From Mycobacterium dioxanotrophicus (GTDB taxonomy: Bacteria; Actinomycetota; Actinomycetes; Mycobacteriales; Mycobacteriaceae): a stretch of 64,000 bases of DNA. Below are positions 54,307-62,370 of this stretch, piece by piece (positions within the stretch are counted from its first letter, which is position 1; each line of letters begins with the position of its first letter). The stretch lies in NCBI RefSeq assembly GCF_002157835.1, contig NZ_CP020809.1, positions 6,696,001-6,760,000 on the forward strand, given 5' to 3'. The position numbers and the translations under genes are program-made. The notes beneath the pieces were generated by a model. That model was not told the origin of the DNA, ran no database searches, and worked only from the letters and a program-made list of their open reading frames with translations.

Positions 54307-54810
54307 GTGTCGAACTACTACTCCGACGACAACGAGCCGACTCAGTACGCCCAGAGTTACAGCGACTACGGCGACTACGGAACGCAACCCGAGCCACCTG
54401 CTCCTGAACCCGTCCCCTGGTACCGCAAACCGGCTGCCCTGGTCGGGCTCGGAGCACTCGGCGCCATCGTCGCGGCCCTGGTCGTCTACGCGATCGTGCA
54501 GCTGTTTTCGTCGGGCGGCGACGCGAAGCCCGCGAGCGTCACGACGACCTCCTCGACCACGTCGTCGACGACAGCGACCACCACCCCGGCACAGCAGAGC
54601 ACCGCGGTAGTGCCGCCGGCCACGCAGACCGTCACCGAAACCCAGGCGCCGGACACCCCGACGACCACGGACCCGGGCACGACGACCACGACGACGGAGG
54701 CGCCGGTCACCACGACGACGACCGAACCCTCGGTGACCGTCAGCACGAGCACCACCGTCGTCACCAACACCGTGACCATTCCCGAGTTCCCCCGCAGGCA
54801 CGGCAACTAG
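54307..54810 (+). CDS. Single-pass membrane protein with Thr-rich tail
   Basis: The 167-residue protein has a Tyr/Asp/Glu/Pro-rich N-terminus, PWYRKPAALVGLGALGAIVA as membrane entry, and a Thr-rich extracytoplasmic tail of about 90 residues ending VTIPEFPRRHGN. The start is the GTG at 54307. The PWYR-plus-helix join is the same as in both Hsp70-like proteins at 54807 and 62371, so it looks like a relative of their C-terminal part without the ATPase domain. It is convergent with the first Hsp70-like gene. Confidence 0.7.
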   Translation: MSNYYSDDNEPTQYAQSYSDYGDYGTQPEPPAPEPVPWYRKPAALVGLGALGAIVAALVVYAIVQLFSSGGDAKPASVTTTSSTTSSTTATTTPAQQSTAVVPPATQTVTETQAPDTPTTTDPGTTTTTTEAPVTTTTTEPSVTVSTSTTVVTNTVTIPEFPRRHGN

Positions 54811-56693
54811 CAGCGATTACGGCGTAGGCACCGTAGACGTCGTCGGCTCCGTCGAATGCGACGGCTTCGGCGGTGCGCTCGGCGCAACCGTGGGCTCCGG
54901 CGCCTGAGTGTGCGTCGGCTCGGGCGGCGGGGGCGGCGCGGTGTGCGTGTGCGTCGGCTCGGGCGTTGGGGACTGGGTCGGTTCCGGCGCAGGCGTGTGC
55001 GTCGGCGGCGGGGGCGGCGTGAACGTCGGGATCGGCAACTGCGGCACGGGTAGCTGCGGTACCGGTAACTGCGGCAGCGGCAGCGCCGGGATGGGCAACT
55101 GCGCGATGGGCGGCAGCTCGGGGGCCGGCGGCACCGCGACCGGAGCGGGAAGGTCAGCCGGAGCCGGGTCCGCGGCCTGGGGCAAAGCCGGGGCCGGAGC
55201 GGCCTGCGGCGCCGGAGCCGACGCCACCTGCTGGCGCTGGACCGAATACGGCGCGGACGACGGCGACGCCGCGGGGCGGGAGCGGGTACCGCGGGATCCT
55301 GCACGACGACGGTGCGGGTCGGCGGTGCCGCACCGACCTGGGCCAGTGGCGCCTCCGCCGGTGCGAGTCCGGGTGCCGCCGGGCCGTTGGCAGGCGTGGC
55401 GTCCATCTTGTCGGCGTGGGCCGACAGCAGCAGGCCCGCGGTGCCGACGACCGTGAGCAGCGCCGCCGCGCACACCAGGATGCCGCGGTACCACGGGGTG
55501 CGGGCCGCCGCAGAGGGCTCGCGCGGCGCTTCGGCGAACACGAATGCGGGCCTGGCCGAATCCTCAGACACCGATTCCGGGATGTAGTCCATGACCTCGG
55601 CGGCCGGATCGCTGACCGACCAGGCCAGCGCGGCCGGTGCCAGCGACGAAGCAGCGACTGTGCCGGTCGTCGATGCGGCGACGAAGGGTGCGGCCGTCAC
55701 CGCCCGGGTCGCCGCCGTCTCGGCCTCACCGCGGCGGGCCAGCAGACCGGCACCGATCGCGGTCACCACCTGAGCCTGCGCGACGGTGGTCACCGACATC
55801 CGGAAGGCTTCCGAAAGACGCTGCGTGACAAGGGGAATCCGCGCCGTTCCGCCGACGGTCACCAGCGCCGCCAGCTGTGCCGGGTGCACGCCGTTGCGCC
55901 GCAGGAGGTCGTGCAGCGCCTCGACCACCCCGCCCAGCGGCGCGTCGATGACCGCCTCGAGCTCGGCACGGGTGAGCCGCAACGTGCTCCCCGGCATCGG
56001 GCCGGGCAACCCGGTGGCGGCCTCGTAGCTCAACCGTTCCTTGGCGGCCCGCGATTCCTCACGCAGCCGGGACAGTGCGGCCACCGCCGCGGTACCCGAG
56101 GCGTCGGCGTCGAGGCTGCTCAGCACGTGGCGCAGCAGTTCCTGGTCGACGAGATCACCGGAGAAATCGTCGTACCGCACGGTCTGTCCGATCGGCGCGA
56201 AACGCGCACCGGCATCGGCGAGCGTCAGGCTGGTTCCGGTGGCCCCGAAATCGGCAAGGGCGACGATGCCGCGGGCCGGCAGCCCGGGATGTGCCTGCAT
56301 CGCCGTCAACGCCGCAACGGCGTCGGACACCACCCGCACCCCTGGCATCGCGGCGCGGGCCGCGTCAAACGCGGCCGGGGCCCAGTACGCGGGTACCGCC
56401 ACGACGGTGCGCTCGGGACGCTGCGCCGGACTGGCGGCCCGGGTCATCGACTCGACCGCCGCGGCCAGCAATTGCTCGCCGCGGTGGGCCGAGCCGTCGG
56501 CAGCGAGCAGCGGGATCGGATCACCGACCCGCTCCACGAAGCCGCTGATGACAAGACCGTCTCCGTCCAAGACGCCGACCTCGGGCATGCGGTCCCGGAA
56601 CAGGGTCAGCACGCTCCGCCGCACGATCGGCGCCTGGTCAACAACCGCTGTCAGGTTGGTCGCACCAACCGACAACCCCAGGCAACCACGCAT
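54807..56693 (-). CDS. Membrane-anchored Hsp70-like ATPase, apparent frameshift in its tail
   Basis: The N-terminal ~330 residues form an Hsp70/actin-like ATPase (LGLSVGATNLTAV, ALADFGATGTSLTL, LVTVGGTARIPLV). There is no substrate-binding domain; instead a linker, PWYR, a membrane helix (ILVCAAALLTVVGTAGLLLS) and an exterior tail follow. As read, the last ~150 residues are Arg-rich and improbable. The next frame instead gives a Pro-rich tail (PQLPVPQLPVPQLPIPTFTP) ending at 54817. One base missing from the GGGG run at 55273-55276 explains this, so the intact product probably ends there. It follows iniC on the same strand, after a 28-bp repeat. Confidence 0.8.
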   Translation of the reverse strand: MRGCLGLSVGATNLTAVVDQAPIVRRSVLTLFRDRMPEVGVLDGDGLVISGFVERVGDPIPLLAADGSAHRGEQLLAAAVESMTRAASPAQRPERTVVAVPAYWAPAAFDAARAAMPGVRVVSDAVAALTAMQAHPGLPARGIVALADFGATGTSLTLADAGARFAPIGQTVRYDDFSGDLVDQELLRHVLSSLDADASGTAAVAALSRLREESRAAKERLSYEAATGLPGPMPGSTLRLTRAELEAVIDAPLGGVVEALHDLLRRNGVHPAQLAALVTVGGTARIPLVTQRLSEAFRMSVTTVAQAQVVTAIGAGLLARRGEAETAATRAVTAAPFVAASTTGTVAASSLAPAALAWSVSDPAAEVMDYIPESVSEDSARPAFVFAEAPREPSAAARTPWYRGILVCAAALLTVVGTAGLLLSAHADKMDATPANGPAAPGLAPAEAPLAQVGAAPPTRTVVVQDPAVPAPAPRRRRRPRRIRSSASRWRRLRRRRPLRPRLCPRPRTRLRLTFPLRSRCRRPPSCRPSRSCPSRRCRCRSYRYRSYPCRSCRSRRSRRPRRRRTRLRRNRPSPQRPSRRTRTPRRPRRPSRRTLRRRSPRLRRAHRRSRRIRRSRRRLRCLRRNRC

Positions 56694-56736
56694 ACCTTCT
56701 ATGTCGGTCGCGGGCCCTGATTCGTTGCACCCGCCG

Positions 56737-56764
56737 ATGCGCGATCCGCCTCCGGCTCCTCGCT
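56737..56764 (-). repeat. 28-bp interspersed repeat, copy 3
   Basis: On the minus strand it begins AGCGAGGAGCCGGAGG and ends CGGATCGCGCAT, identical to copy 1. It lies between the iniC stop and the Hsp70-like start, but here the base after CAT is C, so no start codon is made. The Hsp70-like ATG lies 44 bases further on. Confidence 0.8.
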
Positions 56765-56768
56765 GGCG

Positions 56769-58262
56769 TCAGCGGTTGCGGGCCGAATATTCGGCAACCA
56801 ACGCCTCGGCGCTGCGTACCGCGGCCCGGCACGCGCGGGTGGTGAACGGGTCGTTGAGCGGGTGCTCGGCTCGCCGACGCCAGCGCTGTGCGGCCGCGAA
56901 CGCCGCGCGCGGCCCGTCATACGGCGTGTCGGGCTGCAGCCCGAGCCGACTCGCGGCGTCGGTGCCCGACCCTCCGATGATGCGGCGCAACGACGCCATC
57001 TCGTCCTCGTTGAGCGTCGTCGGGCGCCCGCGCAGCTGGCTGAGCAGCCGCAACTCCTCGAACGCGTGCGTGTCCGCGAGCAGCGGGTCGATGTCGGCCA
57101 GGATGTAGGGAGTCGCGTAGATCGGGTTGTGCTGCACGAACTGCCGCAGCGACAGCAGCGCGGTGTGCGCCTTGAGCAGATCGGAGCGCTGCGCGAACTG
57201 CTGGTCGATGACATCGCGCAGCGCGACCAGGCCACTGCGCTCGAGCAGTTCGTCGGCCAGCGCCACCGAATCGGTGATGCCCGCACGCAGCACCGCGATG
57301 GAGATCCTGATGCCGAACATGCCGAACCGCTCGAGCAGCGCCGCGCGAGTCGCCGCGTCCACCGGCAGCGAACTGTCCTCGCGCACAAAGCGATCCACCG
57401 ACAGCATTGCCTTGTTGATCTCGGCGGAGTCGACCCCGGCGAGCTTCTCCAGCGCCACGAACTCGCTCTGACGCAGCGTGCGGGCAGTCAGCGCGAGCAA
57501 CCCGGACACCGGCACCACGGCCTGGCAGATACCGGTCTTGTCCATCTCGGCGGTGAACCGTTTCGCGACGTCCTTGGCCGACATCATGGCGTCGATGCGG
57601 CCGGCACCGATCTCGTCGGCCCGCGACGCCACCCCGATCACGCCGAGCGCGCCCGCCGAACCGCCGACCAGCTCCCCGATCTGTTTGAGCAGGGCGATAT
57701 CGGCGGCGTTGAGCGTGCGCAGCAGGAAGACCACCGCGTCGACGCGCGGCACCCCGTCCTCGGGCACCAGCAGCCGATGCGTGCGTTCGGAGACGTCACG
57801 CGACAGCGACGACGTGCCCGGGGTGTCGATGATCGTGGTGTCGATCAGTTCGGCGGCAGGCCACTCCACGTCCAGGTCGACCACGTCGACGGGATCCAGC
57901 GCCGAGAAACTGAACGTCAGGCCCCGGTCGTGGGGGTCGCGTGCGATCGGCACATTGGACCGGCGCCCCCCGCGGTGGTTGGCCGTCACCTTCGGGGTGG
58001 GGCCGTGCCGGAACCAGGTGACGATGCGCGTCGCCTCGGTGGCGTCGGTGGGTGCGATGTCCTCCCCGACCAGCGCGTTCACCAGCGTGGACTTGCCCGC
58101 CTTGAGTGTGCCGGCCAGCGCGATGCGAATCGGCTGGTTGAGCCTGCGCCCGATCCGGTCGAGTTCGTTGTGCACGTCGGGCCGGTCACGGTACGCCGGG
58201 TCGCCCCGGTACGCCTGGATGGTGCCGCCCAGAATCGTCCGTACCTGATCGCTCGTGCTCAC
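56769..58262 (-). CDS. iniC: Dynamin-like GTPase IniC
   Basis: The 497-residue dynamin-like GTPase has G1 GTLKAGKST (51-59), G3 DTPG (146-149) and SRAD around residue 205 at the G4 site; it lacks the membrane segment of IniA. IniC of M. tuberculosis belongs to the iniBAC operon, induced by isoniazid and ethambutol and other cell-wall inhibition. GTG 58262 lies 23 bases after the iniA stop. The gene order iniB-iniA-iniC is conserved, with an Hsp70-like gene added after iniC. Confidence 0.92.
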   Translation of the reverse strand: MSTSDQVRTILGGTIQAYRGDPAYRDRPDVHNELDRIGRRLNQPIRIALAGTLKAGKSTLVNALVGEDIAPTDATEATRIVTWFRHGPTPKVTANHRGGRRSNVPIARDPHDRGLTFSFSALDPVDVVDLDVEWPAAELIDTTIIDTPGTSSLSRDVSERTHRLLVPEDGVPRVDAVVFLLRTLNAADIALLKQIGELVGGSAGALGVIGVASRADEIGAGRIDAMMSAKDVAKRFTAEMDKTGICQAVVPVSGLLALTARTLRQSEFVALEKLAGVDSAEINKAMLSVDRFVREDSSLPVDAATRAALLERFGMFGIRISIAVLRAGITDSVALADELLERSGLVALRDVIDQQFAQRSDLLKAHTALLSLRQFVQHNPIYATPYILADIDPLLADTHAFEELRLLSQLRGRPTTLNEDEMASLRRIIGGSGTDAASRLGLQPDTPYDGPRAAFAAAQRWRRRAEHPLNDPFTTRACRAAVRSAEALVAEYSARNR

Positions 58263-58285
58263 GCTGCGAAATCCGACCCTTTCAC

Positions 58286-60130
58286 TTAACCCCGCGAGCC
58301 TAGCGGTGCTCCCTGGGCGAGGTTCCCAGCATGCTCGACCACCTGCTTGAGGATGTTGAGCTGACGCTCCAGCTCGGCCACCCGGGTGTTGCGCTCGTTC
58401 TCCTCGACCTTGGCCGCCGAGAGCGTGGCCTGCAGGGATTCGTTGAGTGAGCGGTTCGTCTGGTTGGCCACGTCACGATAGTGATCGCGGAGCTGACGCT
58501 GGATGGCCTTGAGCCGGTCACGGGATTCCTTGCCCACCACGAACGCCACGTCATCGACGAACTTGCGCACGTTGGCCTTGGCTTCGCCGCGGACCCGCAG
58601 CATCCGGTTCTCCATGTCCTCCTTGTAAGCCTTGCGGCCCAGCAGGAGTCCCGCACCCAGCGACAGCGGGTTGAACATGCCGAGGCCGGCGAACGAGGTG
58701 ATCATGCCAAACATCAGCACGCCGCCATAGGAACCCCGCATACCGGTGACCAGCTTGTGGCCCGCCCGGATGGGCCCGGCCTCCAGTTTCTGCACCGAGC
58801 TGAATTCCCCGAAACCAGCGCCCATTTCACGCGCATCGAGCTGCGGCAGGGCCACAGCGTCCAGCCCGGCCTTGGCGAAGGTGTCGGCCACCTCGGCGGC
58901 CAGCGCCTCGGCCCGCTGATAGGCCCACACGAAGTTGTCGCCGACCGCGGTGGCCACCGCGTCCTCCAGCTCAGCACCGATCTCGGCCCAGTGCGCGGTG
59001 GGGTCGACCTTGTCGAGCATCTTCTCGGTGTGCGCGCTGATGGTCCGGAACCGTTGCCGCAGATCGTGATCCACGTCGGCGGTGAGATCGGCGATACCGT
59101 CGTTGAGCACCTGCTGCCACAGCGCGCTCTGCGCGAGGGCGTCCTGCGCCTCCTGCTTGCGACGCTCCAGCTCGCTGGTCAGCTGTGCGCGTATCTCCGG
59201 ATCGTTGATCGAGGCCAGCTCCGTTTCCACAGCGAGCTTCAAATGCTCTGCGGCAGACCGGATGTCGTCGACCACCTGATCGCGGATGCGGTCGTTCTCA
59301 CGCGACAGCACCCGTTCGGAAAGGAAGTTGACGATGGCCGGGAAGTTGGACTCCTCGTTGAGTTCCTTGTCATTGAGCTGGATCGCATGGCTGCGCAGCA
59401 CGGAAGACAACGGAGTAACCGGCACATTCAGACCCGCGCGCTGCAGGTGGGCGGTGTTGGCAGCGACGATGTCCCGCCAATGCGGGTACAGATCGGTCTT
59501 GGTCGCGACAATCGTTGCCACCGGGCATATTTCGAGCGCCTGACGGATGAACCTCAGCTCGGGTTCGGTGAACTCCTGGCTGGTGTCGCTGACCATAAGC
59601 ATCGCGTCGGCGTCGGGCAGCAAGCCCAGCGTCGCCGAAAGGTGCGGCTGCCCATGCCCGCCCACGCCGGGGGTGTCGATGAACGCCAGCCCGCCCTGCA
59701 GCAGTGGGCTCGGCGCGGTCACCTCGACCCGCAACACCTGGCGCCCGCCGGCCTGCGGGGCGCGGCGCAGATCGTTGCGCAGTTCGCCCGGCGGGATGTC
59801 GATGAGTTCGGGTTCGGCTCCGTCTGGCCGCGCCACCACGAGCCGGGCCGACGGCTGCTCGCCGTAGGACACCATGGTGGCCAGCACCGTGCTCTCGTCG
59901 TCGCCGACGCGGGCCACCGGCATGTTCAACAGCGAGTTGAGCAGCTGGCTCTTGCCCTGTTTGAGCTGGCCGGCGATCACCACCCGGATGTGCGGGTCGG
60001 TGATGCGCTCCTTGGCGCGGGCCAGGCTTTCGACGAGGTCGCCACGGTCTCTGGCGCCGGCGATCCTGCTGGTGTGGTCGATCAGCTCGACGATGACCGC
60101 TACTTTGCGCGGGTCGTTCGATTGCGTCAT
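58286..60130 (-). CDS. iniA: Dynamin-like GTPase IniA
   Basis: The 614-residue protein has G1 GQLKQGKS (54-61), G3 DTPG (152-155) and G4 TKTD (210-213), a helical stalk, a membrane-inserting hairpin about residues 468-498 (MFGMITSFAGLGMFNPLSLG) and a helical C-terminus. M. tuberculosis IniA is a bacterial dynamin-like protein reported to remodel membranes and to affect drug tolerance. It starts 82 bases after the iniB stop, with a strong hairpin in between. Confidence 0.95.
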   Translation of the reverse strand: MTQSNDPRKVAVIVELIDHTSRIAGARDRGDLVESLARAKERITDPHIRVVIAGQLKQGKSQLLNSLLNMPVARVGDDESTVLATMVSYGEQPSARLVVARPDGAEPELIDIPPGELRNDLRRAPQAGGRQVLRVEVTAPSPLLQGGLAFIDTPGVGGHGQPHLSATLGLLPDADAMLMVSDTSQEFTEPELRFIRQALEICPVATIVATKTDLYPHWRDIVAANTAHLQRAGLNVPVTPLSSVLRSHAIQLNDKELNEESNFPAIVNFLSERVLSRENDRIRDQVVDDIRSAAEHLKLAVETELASINDPEIRAQLTSELERRKQEAQDALAQSALWQQVLNDGIADLTADVDHDLRQRFRTISAHTEKMLDKVDPTAHWAEIGAELEDAVATAVGDNFVWAYQRAEALAAEVADTFAKAGLDAVALPQLDAREMGAGFGEFSSVQKLEAGPIRAGHKLVTGMRGSYGGVLMFGMITSFAGLGMFNPLSLGAGLLLGRKAYKEDMENRMLRVRGEAKANVRKFVDDVAFVVGKESRDRLKAIQRQLRDHYRDVANQTNRSLNESLQATLSAAKVEENERNTRVAELERQLNILKQVVEHAGNLAQGAPLGSRG

Positions 60131-60165
60131 AGGGAAACCCTCCGGCCTCTAACGGTAAACGGCGA

Positions 60166-60196
60166 ACTGGCGGGGACCTTTGCGGTCCCCGCCAGT
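60166..60196. terminator. Intercistronic iniB-iniA hairpin
   Basis: ACTGGCGGGGACC (60166-60178) pairs perfectly with GGTCCCCGCCAGT (60184-60196) around a five-base loop. No U-tract follows on the minus strand, so it may be a partial terminator or an mRNA-stabilising element that lets iniB be made in excess of iniA and iniC. Confidence 0.7.
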
Positions 60197-60212
60197 AGCG
60201 GTGCTGTTCCGA

Positions 60213-61319
60213 TCAGAAGCCGTGGAACCCGGCGTGCGGGTCGACGGTGTTGTGGCTGGCCACATCGTTGGTGGTCGACACGTTGGTGTGCAGGCCACCG
60301 ACCTGGTGCACCGAATCGTCGGTGACCGAGCTGTGCACCGAGCTGTCGCTGTGCACCGTGCTCGTGTTGCCCACCGAGCTGTCGTGCACCGACTGATCGG
60401 ACAGCGAGGTGTGGGTCGACGACGCGGTGTGCACCGACGAGTCGATCGAGCTGGTGTTGCCGCTGCCGACGTCGTGACCCGCGGTGGTCTGGTTGCCGCC
60501 GACTGCGTGGCTGTCGTTGCTGGTCACGATGATCGAGCCGGCGTTGCCGCCGTCGCCGGCATTGGCGTGGCCGCCGCTGCCGCCGATGTTGAGCAGGCCA
60601 CCGCCGCTGCCGCTGGCGCTCGCGCCACCGCCGTGGCCACCGCTCATGTCGTTGCCGCTGATGACCGGTCCGTCGTTACCGGAGATGATCTGACCGCCTG
60701 CGTGCTGCGAGCTGTCCGAGATCTCGTTGCCCTGGCCGACGGCGACGTGCGAGCCGGACCCGGCCCAGACATCGCCGTTGTTGACCGTGTTGCCGTGGCC
60801 GAGCACTGCGCCGTCACCGGTGACGATGGGACCGCTGGAGTGACCGGTGTTGACCACGCCGCCGTTGGTGGCGGTGTTGGTCGTGCTGGTCTTGTCGCCG
60901 AGGGTGATGTCGCCGAAGCCCAGGTTGAACGCACCCTGCTGGGCGTTGGCGCCGGCGTCCTGGTTGGGGCTCATGATCGGCACGTTGTTGTGGCTGGCCA
61001 GGTCGGTCGAGTTGCCGCCCATCAGGGAGGTGTCGGTCTGCGGCGCGAAGGTCGGCTGCGAGGTGAAGGCCGTCTGCGGGGAGAACGGGGAGGCGATGTT
61101 GTGGTAGTCGGCGACTGCCCGCTGCAGGCCGTAGACCGGATCACCGTTACCCAGGGCCAGACCGGCCGGAGCGGCGGTGGCGGCCACCGAGGCCAGCTGC
61201 GCGGCGGACACGTTCGGCAGGCCGGCGTCGCGCAGCGCGCCTTCCGGGTCGGCCACGTAGGCGGCGGCAGCGGCGGGGCTGCGGAACAGGTCCATGATGA
61301 AGTCGATCAGAGTGGTCAT
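60213..61319 (-). CDS. iniB: IniB, Gly/Asn/Ser-rich envelope protein
   Basis: The 368-residue protein opens with the IniB N-terminal domain (MTTLIDFIMDLFRSPAAAAA, then YVADPEGALRDAGLPN, GLQRAVADYHNIASPF). A Gly/Asn/Ser-rich low-complexity body follows (about 130-290; GGSGGHANAGDGGNAGSIIV), and it ends with repeated DSSVH-type motifs. IniB is the first gene product of the isoniazid-inducible operon; its role is unknown. The C-terminal repeat composition suggests an extended exterior structure. No classical signal peptide is seen. It is followed by iniA and preceded by a TAGGGGAT repeat region. Confidence 0.9.
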   Translation of the reverse strand: MTTLIDFIMDLFRSPAAAAAYVADPEGALRDAGLPNVSAAQLASVAATAAPAGLALGNGDPVYGLQRAVADYHNIASPFSPQTAFTSQPTFAPQTDTSLMGGNSTDLASHNNVPIMSPNQDAGANAQQGAFNLGFGDITLGDKTSTTNTATNGGVVNTGHSSGPIVTGDGAVLGHGNTVNNGDVWAGSGSHVAVGQGNEISDSSQHAGGQIISGNDGPVISGNDMSGGHGGGASASGSGGGLLNIGGSGGHANAGDGGNAGSIIVTSNDSHAVGGNQTTAGHDVGSGNTSSIDSSVHTASSTHTSLSDQSVHDSSVGNTSTVHSDSSVHSSVTDDSVHQVGGLHTNVSTTNDVASHNTVDPHAGFHGF

Positions 61320-61394
61320 CTCGGTACTGCCTTTCGTTGTGTCTTGCCTGAGGTTCTGGTTCTCGTTCCGGGGCGTCCCGGCGAACTGGTGACA

Positions 61395-61423
61395 ACGTTA
61401 TGGGCCCCGCAAGCCCCCGCAAA
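61395..61423 (-). promoter_or_regulatory. Possible iniB core promoter
   Basis: On the minus strand TTTGCG (61418-61423) and TAACGT (61395-61400) are spaced by 17 bases, 75 bp upstream of the iniB start. The hexamers match sigma-A consensus only weakly, so this is a candidate for testing. The rest of the 302-bp iniB upstream gap holds the TAGGGGAT cluster and the terminator of the upstream gene. Confidence 0.3.
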
Positions 61424-61480
61424 CGGGGCCGGATCCCCTCCCTCCCGCAGGCCCACCGGGGCTGGCGAATGGGGACCCAT

Positions 61481-61507
61481 TAGGGGATTAGGGGATCGCT
61501 AGGGGTT
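61481..61507. promoter_or_regulatory. TAGGGGAT repeat cluster upstream of iniB
   Basis: TAGGGGAT occurs twice head-to-tail (61481-61488 and 61489-61496), and TAGGGGTT follows at 61500-61507. The cluster lies about 160-190 bp upstream of iniB. The same motif occurs three times before the second iniB-like gene, so it is a likely binding site for a shared ini regulator. Confidence 0.6.
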
Positions 61508-61561
61508 CCTGAAGCAAATATGGTCAGATCCTGGGAGGTCGCCATCTATGCACGTCAACGT

Positions 61562-61595
61562 CAAAAAGCGCACAACCAAAGAGGTTGTGCGCTAA
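61562..61595 (-). terminator. Intrinsic terminator after the second iniB-like gene
   Basis: On the minus strand AGCGCACAACC, loop TCTTT and GGTTGTGCGCT form a perfect 11-bp stem followed by TTTTGACG. It lies 29 bases downstream of the iniB-like stop and should end that transcript before the iniB promoter. Confidence 0.9.
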
Positions 61596-61621
61596 TTCGC
61601 TACGGTTAGATGCGGCTGCGT

Positions 61622-62143
61622 TCAGCTGAACAGATCGAAGCCGGCCCCACCATCGTGGTGGTGATCGTCCACTGCGGGGGCTGCCCACTCGGTACCGAAG
61701 TCGGCGTGGGTGGCCGGTGCGTCATCGATGACGGGGTCGCTGAGCTGCAGCGATGAATCGTCGAGTGACTGAGTGGTGGTCCCGCTGTCGGTGAAGTAGT
61801 CATCGAGCGCGGCGGGCGCGATGTGGTCCGGCTGGGTGATCACGTGGTCCACGGTGTGCCCGGTATCGGCGAGCGTGGCCGCGGCGGGCACATGGTCGCC
61901 GAAGGCGTCGAACGCGGCCGTGGCCGCCCCGCTGGCCCAGACGTTGCTCGCGGGTTCGGTGCCGAACCCCTCGCCGCCGGTCAGTGATTCGGACACCACC
62001 GGAATGAGATTGTTGACATCGACGCTGGTCACTCCGGTCAGGTGGGCATCGGAGATGGCTTGCGACGGGTCGGCGGCATAGCGCGCGGCGGCGTCCGGAT
62101 CGCGCACGAGTGACATGACAAAGTCGAGGAGCGAATTCGCCAT
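61622..62143 (-). CDS. Second IniB N-terminal-domain protein
   Basis: The 173-residue protein has the same opening as IniB (MANSLLDFVMSLVRDPDAAA, then RYAADPSQAISDAHLTGV), followed by an Ala/Asp/His-rich tail (ending VDDHHHDGGAGFDLFS) in place of the Gly-rich body. ATG 62143 has SD AAGGAAGG; a longer frame runs into the divergent promoter. It is divergent from the Hsp70-like gene at 62371 and monocistronic, with its own terminator. Confidence 0.85.
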   Translation of the reverse strand: MANSLLDFVMSLVRDPDAAARYAADPSQAISDAHLTGVTSVDVNNLIPVVSESLTGGEGFGTEPASNVWASGAATAAFDAFGDHVPAAATLADTGHTVDHVITQPDHIAPAALDDYFTDSGTTTQSLDDSSLQLSDPVIDDAPATHADFGTEWAAPAVDDHHHDGGAGFDLFS

Positions 62144-62262
62144 GACACCTTCCTTACTCTCTTGTGACCATCTCGGCCCCGTCTCGTGACGGCTGTCATC
62201 GATGCTATCCACCAGTGGCGTCACTGGGATCGGTGTCCAACCCACCCCCTTGGCGGTCCAAT

Positions 62263-62302
62263 TAGGGGGTCGGCTGTTAGGGGATTCTGGCGACTAGGGG
62301 AT
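62263..62302. promoter_or_regulatory. TAGGGG repeat cluster in the iniB-like/Hsp70-like divergent region
   Basis: TAGGGGGT (62263-62270), TAGGGGAT (62278-62285) and TAGGGGAT (62295-62302) lie 120-160 bp upstream of the iniB-like start and 69-108 bp upstream of the Hsp70-like start. The match to the iniB upstream cluster implies one regulator for both units. Confidence 0.6.
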
Positions 62303-62370
62303 GGATCCTCGACACCGGGGGGCCAGCCGCTATCGTGGGGACGGCCCAGACAACACAGGAGTGACGCCTG

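Noticed and set aside
54807..55275. Arg-rich ~150-residue C-terminal tail of the first Hsp70-like protein
   Set aside because: It is the out-of-frame reading of a Pro/Thr-rich tail; the adjacent frame gives PQLPVPQLPVPQ-type sequence and a normal end at 54817, and a sister protein has a similar non-basic tail.
60213..61319. PE_PGRS-type protein for the Gly-rich iniB product
   Set aside because: The N-terminus is the IniB domain, not a PE domain, and the Gly-rich body lacks GGA/GGN triplet repeats at PGRS density.
61381..61440. CCCCGC-rich inverted stretch before iniB as an operator
   Set aside because: The G/C-rich partial symmetry is imperfect and expected by composition; the TAGGGGAT cluster is the stronger shared signal.
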